From Euplotes aediculatus (Eukaryota; Ciliophora; Spirotrichea; Euplotida; Euplotidae): a DNA stretch of 21,758 nt. Where the stretch lies: positions 1 through 21,758 of the forward strand of contig JAQGFW010003865.1 in the NCBI GenBank assembly GCA_030463445.1, given 5' to 3'. Positions 6,738-13,833 of the stretch are shown in pieces. Under the pieces are notes generated by a model. That model saw only the letters and a list, made by a program, of their open reading frames with translations, had not been told where the DNA came from and ran no database searches. The translations under genes and the position numbers were made by a program. Each line of letters starts with the position of its first letter. Position 1 is the first letter of the stretch.

Positions 6738-7853
6738 TCAAAACTCAGGCAAATAAATAATTTTGCCACCTTGCATGGCCGACTCGTGTGCAAGAATACC
6801 AACGCTTGTCCAGTTTGCAGATTGTGCTGCATTCGGGAATGGGTCTCTATCTTCGATTAGTGCCATTACAAATTCATGAGCCAAATGCGGATGCGAACCA
6901 CCATGACCACCACCTTGCTCAAAACTCAAATGTGTATTTTCGTCTAAATCATAGACACCTTTACCTGTAAATGATTGAATTTCTTTTGGTAGAAGATGAG
7001 CGTAATCTGGTGTTTCAACTTTCTCTGGAATCTCGTGTTCGGGCTTCTTGGCAGTATGAATCACGTGAGGTTCGTTTTCAATCAAAGACCATTCAAATGA
7101 TTTTTTAGAACCATAAACTTCAAAACTTTCACGATATTGGCGTGCCACATCAAATAATGAACGATAAACGTAAGCACTTAAATCGCTATCCTTGAATTTG
7201 ATATGAGCAGATTCAACTGCAAATGGCGAATTGTGAATTTGAGAAAGCTCCTCACGAATTGTCCCCGAACCAAAACAAGAGACGTATTCGGCTTCGAGTT
7301 TTAATAAACCAGCTACTGGCCCAACACAATGCGTTGCATAGTGCATTGGAGGCAAGCCTGGCCAATAATCAGGCCAGCCGTCCATATCTTGTTGGTGAGA
7401 TGCTTTCAAGAATTGTACTTTTCCAAGTTCTCCTTTTTCATAGAGTTCTTTTACAAACAAAAATTCACGAGCGTAAACAACCGTTTCCATCATCATGTAT
7501 TTTTTACCAGTTTCTTTACAAGCCTGCACGATTTTCATACAATCTTCGACACTCGTCGCCATCGGAACCGTACACGCAACGTGCTTGCCTGCATACAAAC
7601 CTTTTAAAGTTTGCTCGGCATGGTTCGGTATTGGTGAGTTAATATGCACAGCATCAATCTCTGGGTCTTTTAGCAATTCATCAAAATCTGAGTAACGTTT
7701 TTCGATACCAAAGTTATCACCAATTGCATTTAATTTTTCGACATTCCGCTGGCAAATAGCGTACATATTCGTATGCGGATGACGCTGGTATATTGGAATG
7801 AATTCAGCCCCAAATCCCAAACCGACAATAGCTATATTGATTTTTTTTGACAT
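6738..7853 (-). CDS. Gfo/Idh/MocA-family oxidoreductase
   Basis: The 371-residue protein begins with a Rossmann NAD(P) fold: INIAIVGLGFGAEF (5-18), an acidic/aromatic second strand, and VHINSPIPNHAEQ (69-81). The C-terminal half is the usual sheet domain, with HYATHCVGPV (171-180) carrying two conserved His residues and a Gly/His-rich GGGHGGSHPHL segment near the end. The substrate is probably a sugar or keto-sugar. There is no signal peptide, so it is cytoplasmic. At the place where the family normally has E-K-P, with a catalytic Lys, this protein has TVP (95-97), so either another residue does the job or the chemistry differs. It follows the epimerase gene by 27 bases in the same direction, forming a two-gene operon. 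Family and fold are certain; the substrate is not. Confidence 0.92.
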   Translation of the reverse strand: MSKKINIAIVGLGFGAEFIPIYQRHPHTNMYAICQRNVEKLNAIGDNFGIEKRYSDFDELLKDPEIDAVHINSPIPNHAEQTLKGLYAGKHVACTVPMATSVEDCMKIVQACKETGKKYMMMETVVYAREFLFVKELYEKGELGKVQFLKASHQQDMDGWPDYWPGLPPMHYATHCVGPVAGLLKLEAEYVSCFGSGTIREELSQIHNSPFAVESAHIKFKDSDLSAYVYRSLFDVARQYRESFEVYGSKKSFEWSLIENEPHVIHTAKKPEHEIPEKVETPDYAHLLPKEIQSFTGKGVYDLDENTHLSFEQGGGHGGSHPHLAHEFVMALIEDRDPFPNAAQSANWTSVGILAHESAMQGGKIIYLPEF

Positions 7854-7880
7854 ATTATAATTTGTTAAGGTTTTGTGTAA

Positions 7881-8714
7881 TTATCCAACTAAATTTTTTA
7901 AATATTTGTAACTATCGCTCATTAATTGCTCTTCTGATTCAAACATCTTACGCCATATATTAGCAGCACTTAGTTTCGTACTGAATGCTTCAATGCTTAA
8001 CATCCCTTCGTAATTGATTGATTTTAAGGCTTCAACAACTTCTGGAATATTGTTGTGCCCTTGTCCGAGTGTACTTCTGTCATTTTCGGATAACTGGACA
8101 TGAATTAGTTTATCGCCCAATTTTTTAATAGCTTCTGGAAGGCTTTTTTCTTCGATATTGGCATGAAATGTATCAAACATTATTTTGCAAGCAGGGTGAT
8201 TGATTTCATTGACCAATGCCAATAATTCATCGGTACAGCTCACCAAATAACTTTCAAAACGATTAAGGTATTCAAGCCCGAGGGTAATACCCATTTTATC
8301 AGCATATTCTGCCAACTCCCAGAGATTTTCTTTTGCCCATTGTAATTCATTTTGGGTTGCTGGTTGCCCCGTAAATACGCCCAATGCAGAGTGATATGGT
8401 CCTGTTAAAAAATCAGAACCCAAAATCATAGCACAATCAATCGCTTTTTTGTTGCGTTCGAGTGTGGCTTTTCGCATCATCGGGTCTGAACTAATTTGGT
8501 TGAAATCTGAACCATTAATTGTTACGGCAACTCTGTCGAGTTTTAAATCATCTAATTTCTGTCGCCACGGATACCACTTTTCTGGGTTTGTATCAAATAT
8601 AGGAATCTCGACTCCATCATAACCTATATCTTGTATTTTTTCAAGAACAGGGAAAAGACTTTCATCAATTTCTGTTCCCCATAGAAGTAGGTTCATGCCA
8701 ATTTTATATGCCAT
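7881..8714 (-). CDS. Sugar (phosphate) isomerase/epimerase, D-tagatose 3-epimerase-like TIM barrel
   Basis: This 277-residue cytoplasmic enzyme shows hallmarks of the D-tagatose/D-psicose 3-epimerase group: MNLLLWG at the start, GLEYLNRFE (146-154), DTFHANIEE (181-189) and SENDR (209-213). Metal ligands by alignment from memory are Glu148, Asp181, position 207 and Glu242. Position 207 is Gln, where 3-epimerases have His; Gln at this position is known in hydroxypyruvate isomerase-like relatives, so metal binding can be kept. It probably interconverts keto-sugars for the Gfo/Idh enzyme encoded 27 bases downstream. It is divergent from the AraC-type regulator at 8892, a likely local controller. 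Confidence 0.9.
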   Translation of the reverse strand: MAYKIGMNLLLWGTEIDESLFPVLEKIQDIGYDGVEIPIFDTNPEKWYPWRQKLDDLKLDRVAVTINGSDFNQISSDPMMRKATLERNKKAIDCAMILGSDFLTGPYHSALGVFTGQPATQNELQWAKENLWELAEYADKMGITLGLEYLNRFESYLVSCTDELLALVNEINHPACKIMFDTFHANIEEKSLPEAIKKLGDKLIHVQLSENDRSTLGQGHNNIPEVVEALKSINYEGMLSIEAFSTKLSAANIWRKMFESEEQLMSDSYKYLKNLVG

Positions 8715-8802
8715 TTAAATAGATTTTGGTTAAAAGATTTCAAGTACAATTTTATAAAGGAATATTTCAATTTCCTACCTTTTGATTAGCTATATATGAC
8801 TG

Positions 8803-8829
8803 AATATTGATAATATTGATAATATTTAT
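8803..8829. repeat. Three tandem 9-base repeats in the divergent promoter region
   Basis: AATATTGAT occurs at 8803-8811 and again at 8812-8820, followed by AATATTTAT at 8821-8829. It sits in the 177-base gap between the divergent epimerase and AraC genes, about 33 bases upstream of the AraC -7 box. It is a candidate binding array for the AraC-type protein. The rest of the gap is plain AT-rich DNA. Confidence 0.5.
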
Positions 8830-8861
8830 CTTAAATATATGATAAAATACAATTATTGTTT

Positions 8862-8869
8862 TATTTTTG
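8862..8869 (+). promoter_or_regulatory. Candidate -7 box for the AraC-type regulator
   Basis: TATTTTTG matches TAnnTTTG, 22 bases before the GTG start at 8892. No good -33 box is seen at standard spacing, which would fit a promoter needing an activator. Confidence 0.4.
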
Positions 8870-8891
8870 TTTCAACTAACTTTTAATAAAT

Positions 8892-9764
8892 GTGAGAGTT
8901 GCATTAGAAAAAAATATCGAAAATAGAATTACTTCGTTTACTGTTCTCGAATTAGTCGAATCTCATTTTGACCCCAATTGGCATTTCCATCCACATTATC
9001 AATTATTCACGGTTTTAGAGGGGGAGGGAACTCGTTTTATTGGTGATAGTATTCAGCATTTTGAAGTTGGCGATACTGTTTTTTTGGGTCCAAATATTCC
9101 TCACCTTTGGCGGAGTGATAAAGCTTATTTTGAACCTAATACTGGTTTAAAGACTCATGGAATTGTAGTTTATTTTACTGAGGATTTTTTAGGAAATGAT
9201 TTTTTCGGAAAACCAGAGATGTTTCAGATTCAACATTTCTTAAAAAATGGACTTCGTGGTTTAGAATTTAGGGATGAAGCAAGAAGTTTTTTGATTAATG
9301 AGTTAAAAGAGCTTACCAAAAGTTCTGGCTTTGATGCTATTCTTAAATTATTAAATATTTTGAATATCCTCTCTAAATCGTCTGATTATCAGTTTATTAC
9401 AAGCTTGGGATATACCAATACTCACAAGATTTCTGAAACTGAACGAATGCAAAAAGTACATGAGTATGTACTAAAACATTTTAAAGAAGAAATCAGACTA
9501 AGTGAGATTGCGGATATGGTAAACATGACAGAATCGGCGTTTTGTAGGTATTTTAAAAACCGAACCAACAAAACATTTTCTGATTTTGTGAGCGAAATCC
9601 GAATCGGTCATGCTTGTAAATTATTGAGTTCAGAAAAACAAAGTATTTCTCAGATTTGCTACGAAAGCGGTTTTAACACACTTTCAAATTTTAATAAACA
9701 ATTCAAAGATGCTGTTGGTAAAACCCCTTCTGAATACCAAAAAAATATTTTGAAGGTTATTTAA
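8892..9764 (+). CDS. AraC-family transcriptional regulator with cupin sensor domain
   Basis: The 290-residue protein has an N-terminal cupin (about 25-100; HFHPHYQLFTVLEGEG, FEVGDTVFLGPNIPHLW) of the type that binds small ligands such as sugars. Its C-terminal AraC DNA-binding domain (186-286) has two helix-turn-helix units: LSEIADMVNMTESAFCRYFK (203-222) and ISQICYESGFNTLSNFNKQF (252-271). The start is GTG at 8892; the overlapping ATG at 8890 is followed at once by a stop, and the GTG reading gives a normal family N-terminus. It is divergent from the epimerase/oxidoreductase operon and probably activates it (inference from position and family). Its 3' end overlaps the convergent glutaryl-CoA dehydrogenase gene by 8 bases. 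Confidence 0.93.
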   Translation: MRVALEKNIENRITSFTVLELVESHFDPNWHFHPHYQLFTVLEGEGTRFIGDSIQHFEVGDTVFLGPNIPHLWRSDKAYFEPNTGLKTHGIVVYFTEDFLGNDFFGKPEMFQIQHFLKNGLRGLEFRDEARSFLINELKELTKSSGFDAILKLLNILNILSKSSDYQFITSLGYTNTHKISETERMQKVHEYVLKHFKEEIRLSEIADMVNMTESAFCRYFKNRTNKTFSDFVSEIRIGHACKLLSSEKQSISQICYESGFNTLSNFNKQFKDAVGKTPSEYQKNILKVI

Positions 9765-10968
9765 AAGCAGGAATACCCGTAATGTGATTTCCGAGAATAA
9801 GTAGGTGAATATCGTGCGTGCCTTCGTAAGTAACGACCGATTCGAGATTCATCTGATGTCGCATAATCGAAAATTCACCTGTAATGCCGTTTCCACCGTG
9901 AATCTGCCTTGCTTCACGTGCGATATTCAATGCTATTTCTACATTATTTCTTTTAGCTAATGAAATTTGGGCGGTGGTGGCTTTTCCTTGATTTTTTAGC
10001 ATTCCAAGTCGCCAACAAACTAACTGAGCTTTTGTGATTTCGGTTAGCATTTCGGCAAGTTTTTTCTGAATCAACTGAAAAGACGCAATTGGTTTATCGA
10101 ACTGGATACGCTCCATAGCATACTTGCGAGCTGATTCGTAGCAATCCATCGCCGCCCCTAACGCTCCCCAAGAGATTCCATATCTGGCACTATCTAAACA
10201 CGACATTGGGGCTTTCAACCCATCAGCTTCGGGTAAAATATGTGATTTCGGAACACGAACATTATCAAAAACTAATTCACCAGTACAACTTGCCCTAAGC
10301 GACCATTTGTTATGGATTTCGGGTGTCGAAAATCCTTCCATGCCACGCTCAACGATTAAGCCTTTAATTCTACCGTGTTCATTCTTTGCCCAAACTACTG
10401 CAATATCCGCTTTTGGAGCATTTGAAATCCACATTTTAGCACCGTTCAAAATCACAAAATTGCCATCTTCTTTAAAATTTGTAACCATCCCGCTCGGATT
10501 TGAACCAAAATCAGGCTCTGTGAGACCAAAACAGCCTAAAAAATCACCCGAAGCCAATTTGGGCAAATATTTTTGTTTTTGTTTTTCTGTGCCATATTTG
10601 AAAATTGGAAACATTACGAGCGAACCTTGTACCGAAGCCGTTGAACGCATACCAGAATCGCCCCTTTCGATTTCTTGCATCATTAAGCCATACGAAATAT
10701 AATCAAGTCCTTGTCCGCCATATTCAATTGGAATCGTTGGACCAAAAATGCCCATTTCTCCCATTTTTTTTACAATAAATTCTGGAAAAATTGCCTTTTG
10801 AGCTGCATCTTCTATGATGGGCGAGATTTCTTTTTTGACAAAATCTCTAACTGCCGACCGAATCATTTTGTGTTCGTCGGTCAGTAAATCATCTAATTCA
10901 TAAAAATCGGGTGATTCGAAAGTGTCTTGTTTTGATGATTTTTGTAATTCGGTTTGTTGATGAGCCAT
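9757..10968 (-). CDS. Glutaryl-CoA dehydrogenase-like acyl-CoA dehydrogenase
   Basis: This FAD enzyme oxidises and probably decarboxylates glutaryl-CoA (lysine/tryptophan breakdown) to crotonyl-CoA. From the ATG at 10968 it has 403 residues. The N-terminal helical, middle sheet and C-terminal helical parts are all present, with GCFGLTEPDFGSNPSG, the YGISWGALGAAMDCYESAR segment and TYEGTHDIH near the end, whose Glu is the catalytic base (residue 382). These strings are closer to glutaryl-CoA dehydrogenases than to other acyl-CoA dehydrogenases. A longer reading from 11013 adds 15 residues, but that stretch is a terminator hairpin (10985-11010), so I reject it. The upstream neighbour is the Uma2 gene; the 3' end overlaps the AraC gene. 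Confidence 0.92.
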   Translation of the reverse strand: MAHQQTELQKSSKQDTFESPDFYELDDLLTDEHKMIRSAVRDFVKKEISPIIEDAAQKAIFPEFIVKKMGEMGIFGPTIPIEYGGQGLDYISYGLMMQEIERGDSGMRSTASVQGSLVMFPIFKYGTEKQKQKYLPKLASGDFLGCFGLTEPDFGSNPSGMVTNFKEDGNFVILNGAKMWISNAPKADIAVVWAKNEHGRIKGLIVERGMEGFSTPEIHNKWSLRASCTGELVFDNVRVPKSHILPEADGLKAPMSCLDSARYGISWGALGAAMDCYESARKYAMERIQFDKPIASFQLIQKKLAEMLTEITKAQLVCWRLGMLKNQGKATTAQISLAKRNNVEIALNIAREARQIHGGNGITGEFSIMRHQMNLESVVTYEGTHDIHLLILGNHITGIPAFK

Positions 10969-10984
10969 ATTTGTTGTACTGTTT

Positions 10985-11010
10985 ATAAAAAAAACGCCCA
11001 ATTGAGCGTT
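10985..11010 (-). terminator. Rho-independent terminator of the Uma2 gene
   Basis: On the minus strand AACGCTC-AATT-GGGCGTT forms a 7-bp stem (one G-U pair, arms 10993-10999 and 11004-11010), followed by a run of T residues (10994 down to 10987). It comes directly after the Uma2 TGA at 11010-11012. Confidence 0.75.
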
Positions 11011-11552
11011 CATATTTTTGTTATTTCGATTGGTTTTACTTCAAATCCATCGAGTAATTTAGACTTGACGATTTCTGCATCTGTACCTCTCGAAAAAAGT
11101 TTAAATGTTTGATTTTCAAGAGAATATACTTCGATGGTGTCATATTCAGGAAAAACAATCCAGTATTCTTTCACGCCATATTTTTGATAAATTTCTTTTT
11201 TGTCAATCGTATCAATGTAAAATGAACCTTTTGAAACGACCTCAACCAATAAATCTGGTACACCACGAATCCAATCTTGAATAATTGAATAATTATTTTT
11301 TGAGATGTAAATCAAATCTGGCTGAAGCCTATTTAATCCATCTTCAAAAATAACATCTAAGGGTGACATCAAGACTTTTCCCAAATCATGAGATTTTACA
11401 AAAGCTTTGAAAAAATCACTTAATTCTGAGACAATATTTTGGTGATAAACTTTTAGACTTGGCATTTCAATTTCTTTTCCGTTAATGATTTGGGTTAAAT
11501 CCCAATCTTGTGAGGATTTTGATTGAGGACTTTCGATTGTTAATAATTCCAT
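11010..11552 (-). CDS. Uma2-family (DUF820) putative restriction-like endonuclease
   Basis: The 180-residue protein carries the Uma2 signature: QPDLIYIS (77-84, Asp79), GVPDLLVEVVS (97-107, Glu104) and a C-terminal EIYQKYGVKEYWIVFPE (120-136). Together these form a PD-(D/E)xK nuclease-like core with Asp79, Glu104 and a downstream Lys. The family is numerous in Cyanobacteria and Bacteroidota, and its physiological role is unknown. It has its own promoter-like box, a 12-base palindrome before the start and a terminator after the stop, so it is a single-gene unit. No partner gene is evident; the dehydrogenase downstream looks unrelated. Confidence 0.88.
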   Translation of the reverse strand: MELLTIESPQSKSSQDWDLTQIINGKEIEMPSLKVYHQNIVSELSDFFKAFVKSHDLGKVLMSPLDVIFEDGLNRLQPDLIYISKNNYSIIQDWIRGVPDLLVEVVSKGSFYIDTIDKKEIYQKYGVKEYWIVFPEYDTIEVYSLENQTFKLFSRGTDAEIVKSKLLDGFEVKPIEITKI

Positions 11553-11557
11553 ATCGA

Positions 11558-11580
11558 AACAAATTTGTTATCCAAATATA
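11558..11580 (-). promoter_or_regulatory. Promoter -7 box and palindromic operator candidate for the Uma2 gene
   Basis: The minus strand reads TATATTTG at 11580-11573, matching TAnnTTTG. It is followed by the perfect 12-base palindrome AACAAATTTGTT at 11558-11569, which lies between the box and the ATG at 11552. A repressor at that palindrome would block transcription start (inference). Confidence 0.45.
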
Positions 11581-11600
11581 CTAAACAGAAAAGAATTTAT

Positions 11601-12836
11601 TTAAAATTCTACTAAAATTTGATTTCGCATAATGTCTTCAATTGTCTCACGTTCACGAACCAAATGGGCTTTGTTATCATAAATTAAGACTTCAGCAGGG
11701 CGAAAACGACTGTTATAATTTGATGACATTGTGAATCCATAAGCACCAGCATTCAAAAAGCACATAATATTGCCTTCGGATGCTATTGGCAAAACACGCT
11801 CTTTGGCAAAATTATCGGTTTCACAAATGTAGCCAACTACATCATAAGTGGTTGTTTCGGCAAAGTTAGGATTAGAAACATTTACAACTTCATGATATGC
11901 GTCATACATCATAGGTCTGATTAGGTGATTTAATCCAGAATTTACACCAATAAGCGTTTTTCGAGGATTATTTTTAACAACATTCGCCGAGGCAAACAGA
12001 TAACCACACTCACTTACCAAATATTTACCGGGTTCAAACCATAATTGTAATTTTCGACCGTATTTTTCGCAAAAATCATTAAAGGCTGTTGTCAATTTTT
12101 TACCCAAATCTTCCATATCGGTCACGACATCACCTTGTTTATAAGCAACTTTGAAACCTCCACCAAAATCCATGTATTGAAGATTTGGGAATGAAAAAGC
12201 TAAATCAAGCATAATTTTTGAAGCATCCACAAAAGTTTGCCCGTCTTTAATATCCGAACCTGTGTGTTGATGAAGCCCAATGATATTCAAATTGTATTTT
12301 TCGGTGATTGCTAAAATTTCTTCTTTCTGCTCAATCGCAATCCCAAACTTAGAATCTTTATGACCAGTCATGATTTTGATATTGCCACCACCTTCTACAT
12401 TTGGACGGATTCGGAGCATACAAGGAACGCTGTTACCGTATTTTTGTCCGAATTTTTCGAGTGTAGGTAAGTTATCAATATTTATCATTACGCCGTTTTC
12501 GATGCTATCTTCAATTTCATCGAAAGAAACCCCACTCGATGTATAAGTAATTTGCTCAGGGCTAAATCCAGCAGCAAATCCAATCCGCATTTCTTGGGGA
12601 GAAACCACGTCTAATTCGACTCCCAATTTATTCATCAATTTCAAAACCGAAATATTTGTATTGGCTTTGCAGGCGTATTTTATCTTCAAATCCACTCCTT
12701 TAAAAGCCGATTTTAGCTTATTTACTTGCTCTTCAATCTTAGCTCCATCGTAAACATAAAGGGGAGTGCCAAATTTTTTACAAATTTCTAAAACGCTCTG
12801 ATTTTGAATAAAATACTGATTGTCAATTAATTGCAT
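11601..12836 (-). CDS. lysA: Diaminopimelate decarboxylase
   Basis: The 411-residue PLP enzyme converts meso-diaminopimelate to lysine, the last step of lysine synthesis, in the cytoplasm. It has the alanine-racemase-like barrel with PLP Lys57 in YACKAN (54-59), HQHTGSDI (189-196), the phosphate-binding GGGFKV (225-230), and EPGKYLV (268-274). The active-site CETD (338-341) corresponds to the CESxD motif contributed across the dimer. The length is normal and the start well placed. It lies 42 bases downstream of the lipid-kinase gene, and a promoter-like box overlaps that gene's stop codon, so it may be transcribed both with it and on its own. Confidence 0.95.
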   Translation of the reverse strand: MQLIDNQYFIQNQSVLEICKKFGTPLYVYDGAKIEEQVNKLKSAFKGVDLKIKYACKANTNISVLKLMNKLGVELDVVSPQEMRIGFAAGFSPEQITYTSSGVSFDEIEDSIENGVMINIDNLPTLEKFGQKYGNSVPCMLRIRPNVEGGGNIKIMTGHKDSKFGIAIEQKEEILAITEKYNLNIIGLHQHTGSDIKDGQTFVDASKIMLDLAFSFPNLQYMDFGGGFKVAYKQGDVVTDMEDLGKKLTTAFNDFCEKYGRKLQLWFEPGKYLVSECGYLFASANVVKNNPRKTLIGVNSGLNHLIRPMMYDAYHEVVNVSNPNFAETTTYDVVGYICETDNFAKERVLPIASEGNIMCFLNAGAYGFTMSSNYNSRFRPAEVLIYDNKAHLVRERETIEDIMRNQILVEF

Positions 12837-12873
12837 GATTGTTTTTGCTTCTTGTTTTTTGTTAAACGAATCA

Positions 12874-12881
12874 CAAAGTTA
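12874..12881 (-). promoter_or_regulatory. Candidate -7 box for lysA overlapping the upstream stop codon
   Basis: The minus strand reads TAACTTTG, matching TAnnTTTG. Its TAA is the stop of the lipid-kinase gene. It lies 37 bases before the lysA ATG. Confidence 0.4.
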
Positions 12882-13769
12882 TACAATCATCTTTAATTTT
12901 TGCGGAAAAATCTCAATTGAAAAAGGCGTTGTTCCTTTAATTTCGCCATCAACAATAAGATTTAGTGGTTTAGCATCCACACTTACCTTTTTAGCTTTGA
13001 TATAGTTCACTAATTTTGAGTGAATGTGTTTACCCGAAAAAATCAATGGAAATAGTTTTAATAAATCAAAAATTGACAAATGATTGATTACCAAAACATC
13101 CAATAACTCATCAGACATATCAGCCAATGGTGCGATTTTCATGTCTTTGCCAGTATGAATCGAGTTACAAGCCAGTACAAAACAAAAATTTTGCGTAATC
13201 GCTTGATTATCAATTATTACGGTAGCTTTAAACTTAGGATTTTTAAAAATATGAATCAAAGCAGCTATTGTGTAACGAATACTTCCTAAAAATCGCATTT
13301 TTTCGGCTGTTACGTTGATTCCTGAGACTAATCCCCAACCAGCGTTATTAAAAAAGTTATATTTTAGATTTGTAGAGTCCGTTATCTGAAATATGTCAAT
13401 ATTTTGTATTTTTCTACGATTTAGGTTGTTGATTGCCTCATCAATTGTATGACAATTAATGTCGTGATTGAAGGCGTTTCCTGTACCGCATGGAAATAGA
13501 ATAATCGGTGGGCATTTATCCATTTTATAACCCAAACCATTGATTACTTCGTGCAAAGTGCCATCGCCGCCAATCAACCCGATTAAATCAAAATTTATAA
13601 AATCATTTTTCTGAAAATATTCTGTAATAAATCCTTTATGATGGCTAATGATTGAGGTAATCTTGTATTTTGTGAGTTTGTTTTTTAATTCATCATGCCG
13701 TTTTAGGTTTTTGCCATCTCCTGAAATAGGATTGATGATTAACAATAGTTTAATAAATTCTTGATTCAT
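12879..13769 (-). CDS. Diacylglycerol/sphingosine-kinase-like lipid kinase (YegS/DagK family)
   Basis: The 296-residue soluble enzyme has the family landmarks in order: LLIINPISGDGKN (9-21), the ATP-binding IGGDGTLHEVINGLG (66-80), FPCGTGNAF (92-100), a middle FFNNAGWGLVSG segment, and a C-terminal region with VDAKPLNLIVDGE near the end. It should phosphorylate a lipid such as diacylglycerol at the inner membrane. The substrate is uncertain because the family also includes sphingosine and multi-substrate kinases. It is followed by lysA in the same direction and is divergent from the PhoD-like gene, sharing a 64-base intergenic stretch. Confidence 0.9.
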   Translation of the reverse strand: MNQEFIKLLLIINPISGDGKNLKRHDELKNKLTKYKITSIISHHKGFITEYFQKNDFINFDLIGLIGGDGTLHEVINGLGYKMDKCPPIILFPCGTGNAFNHDINCHTIDEAINNLNRRKIQNIDIFQITDSTNLKYNFFNNAGWGLVSGINVTAEKMRFLGSIRYTIAALIHIFKNPKFKATVIIDNQAITQNFCFVLACNSIHTGKDMKIAPLADMSDELLDVLVINHLSIFDLLKLFPLIFSGKHIHSKLVNYIKAKKVSVDAKPLNLIVDGEIKGTTPFSIEIFPQKLKMIV

Positions 13770-13776
13770 ATTTTAA

Positions 13777-13805
13777 TTGAGAATTGAAAGATTAATGTAA
13801 CTTTG
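13777..13805 (+). promoter_or_regulatory. Promoter of the PhoD-like gene
   Basis: TAACTTTG (13798-13805) matches the -7 consensus, and TTG (13777-13779) lies 18 bases ahead as a -33-like element. The ATG is 28 bases downstream of the -7 box. Confidence 0.5.
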
Positions 13806-13833
13806 AAAAAATTATTCACTTCTTCAAATAATC

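Noticed and set aside
7223-7642. 139-codon plus-strand frame inside the Gfo/Idh gene
   Set aside because: Antisense to a clear enzyme gene, Cys/His/Arg-scattered composition and no recognisable motif.
8803-8829. CRISPR-like repeat array
   Set aside because: Units of 9 bases with no spacers; no cas genes nearby.
10969-11013. 15-residue extension of the glutaryl-CoA dehydrogenase-like protein
   Set aside because: It is made of a terminator hairpin and its T-run; MAHQQTE from 10968 is a better start.
9757-11552. Uma2 plus acyl-CoA dehydrogenase as a functional toxin- or defence-type pair
   Set aside because: A terminator separates them and the dehydrogenase is an ordinary catabolic enzyme.
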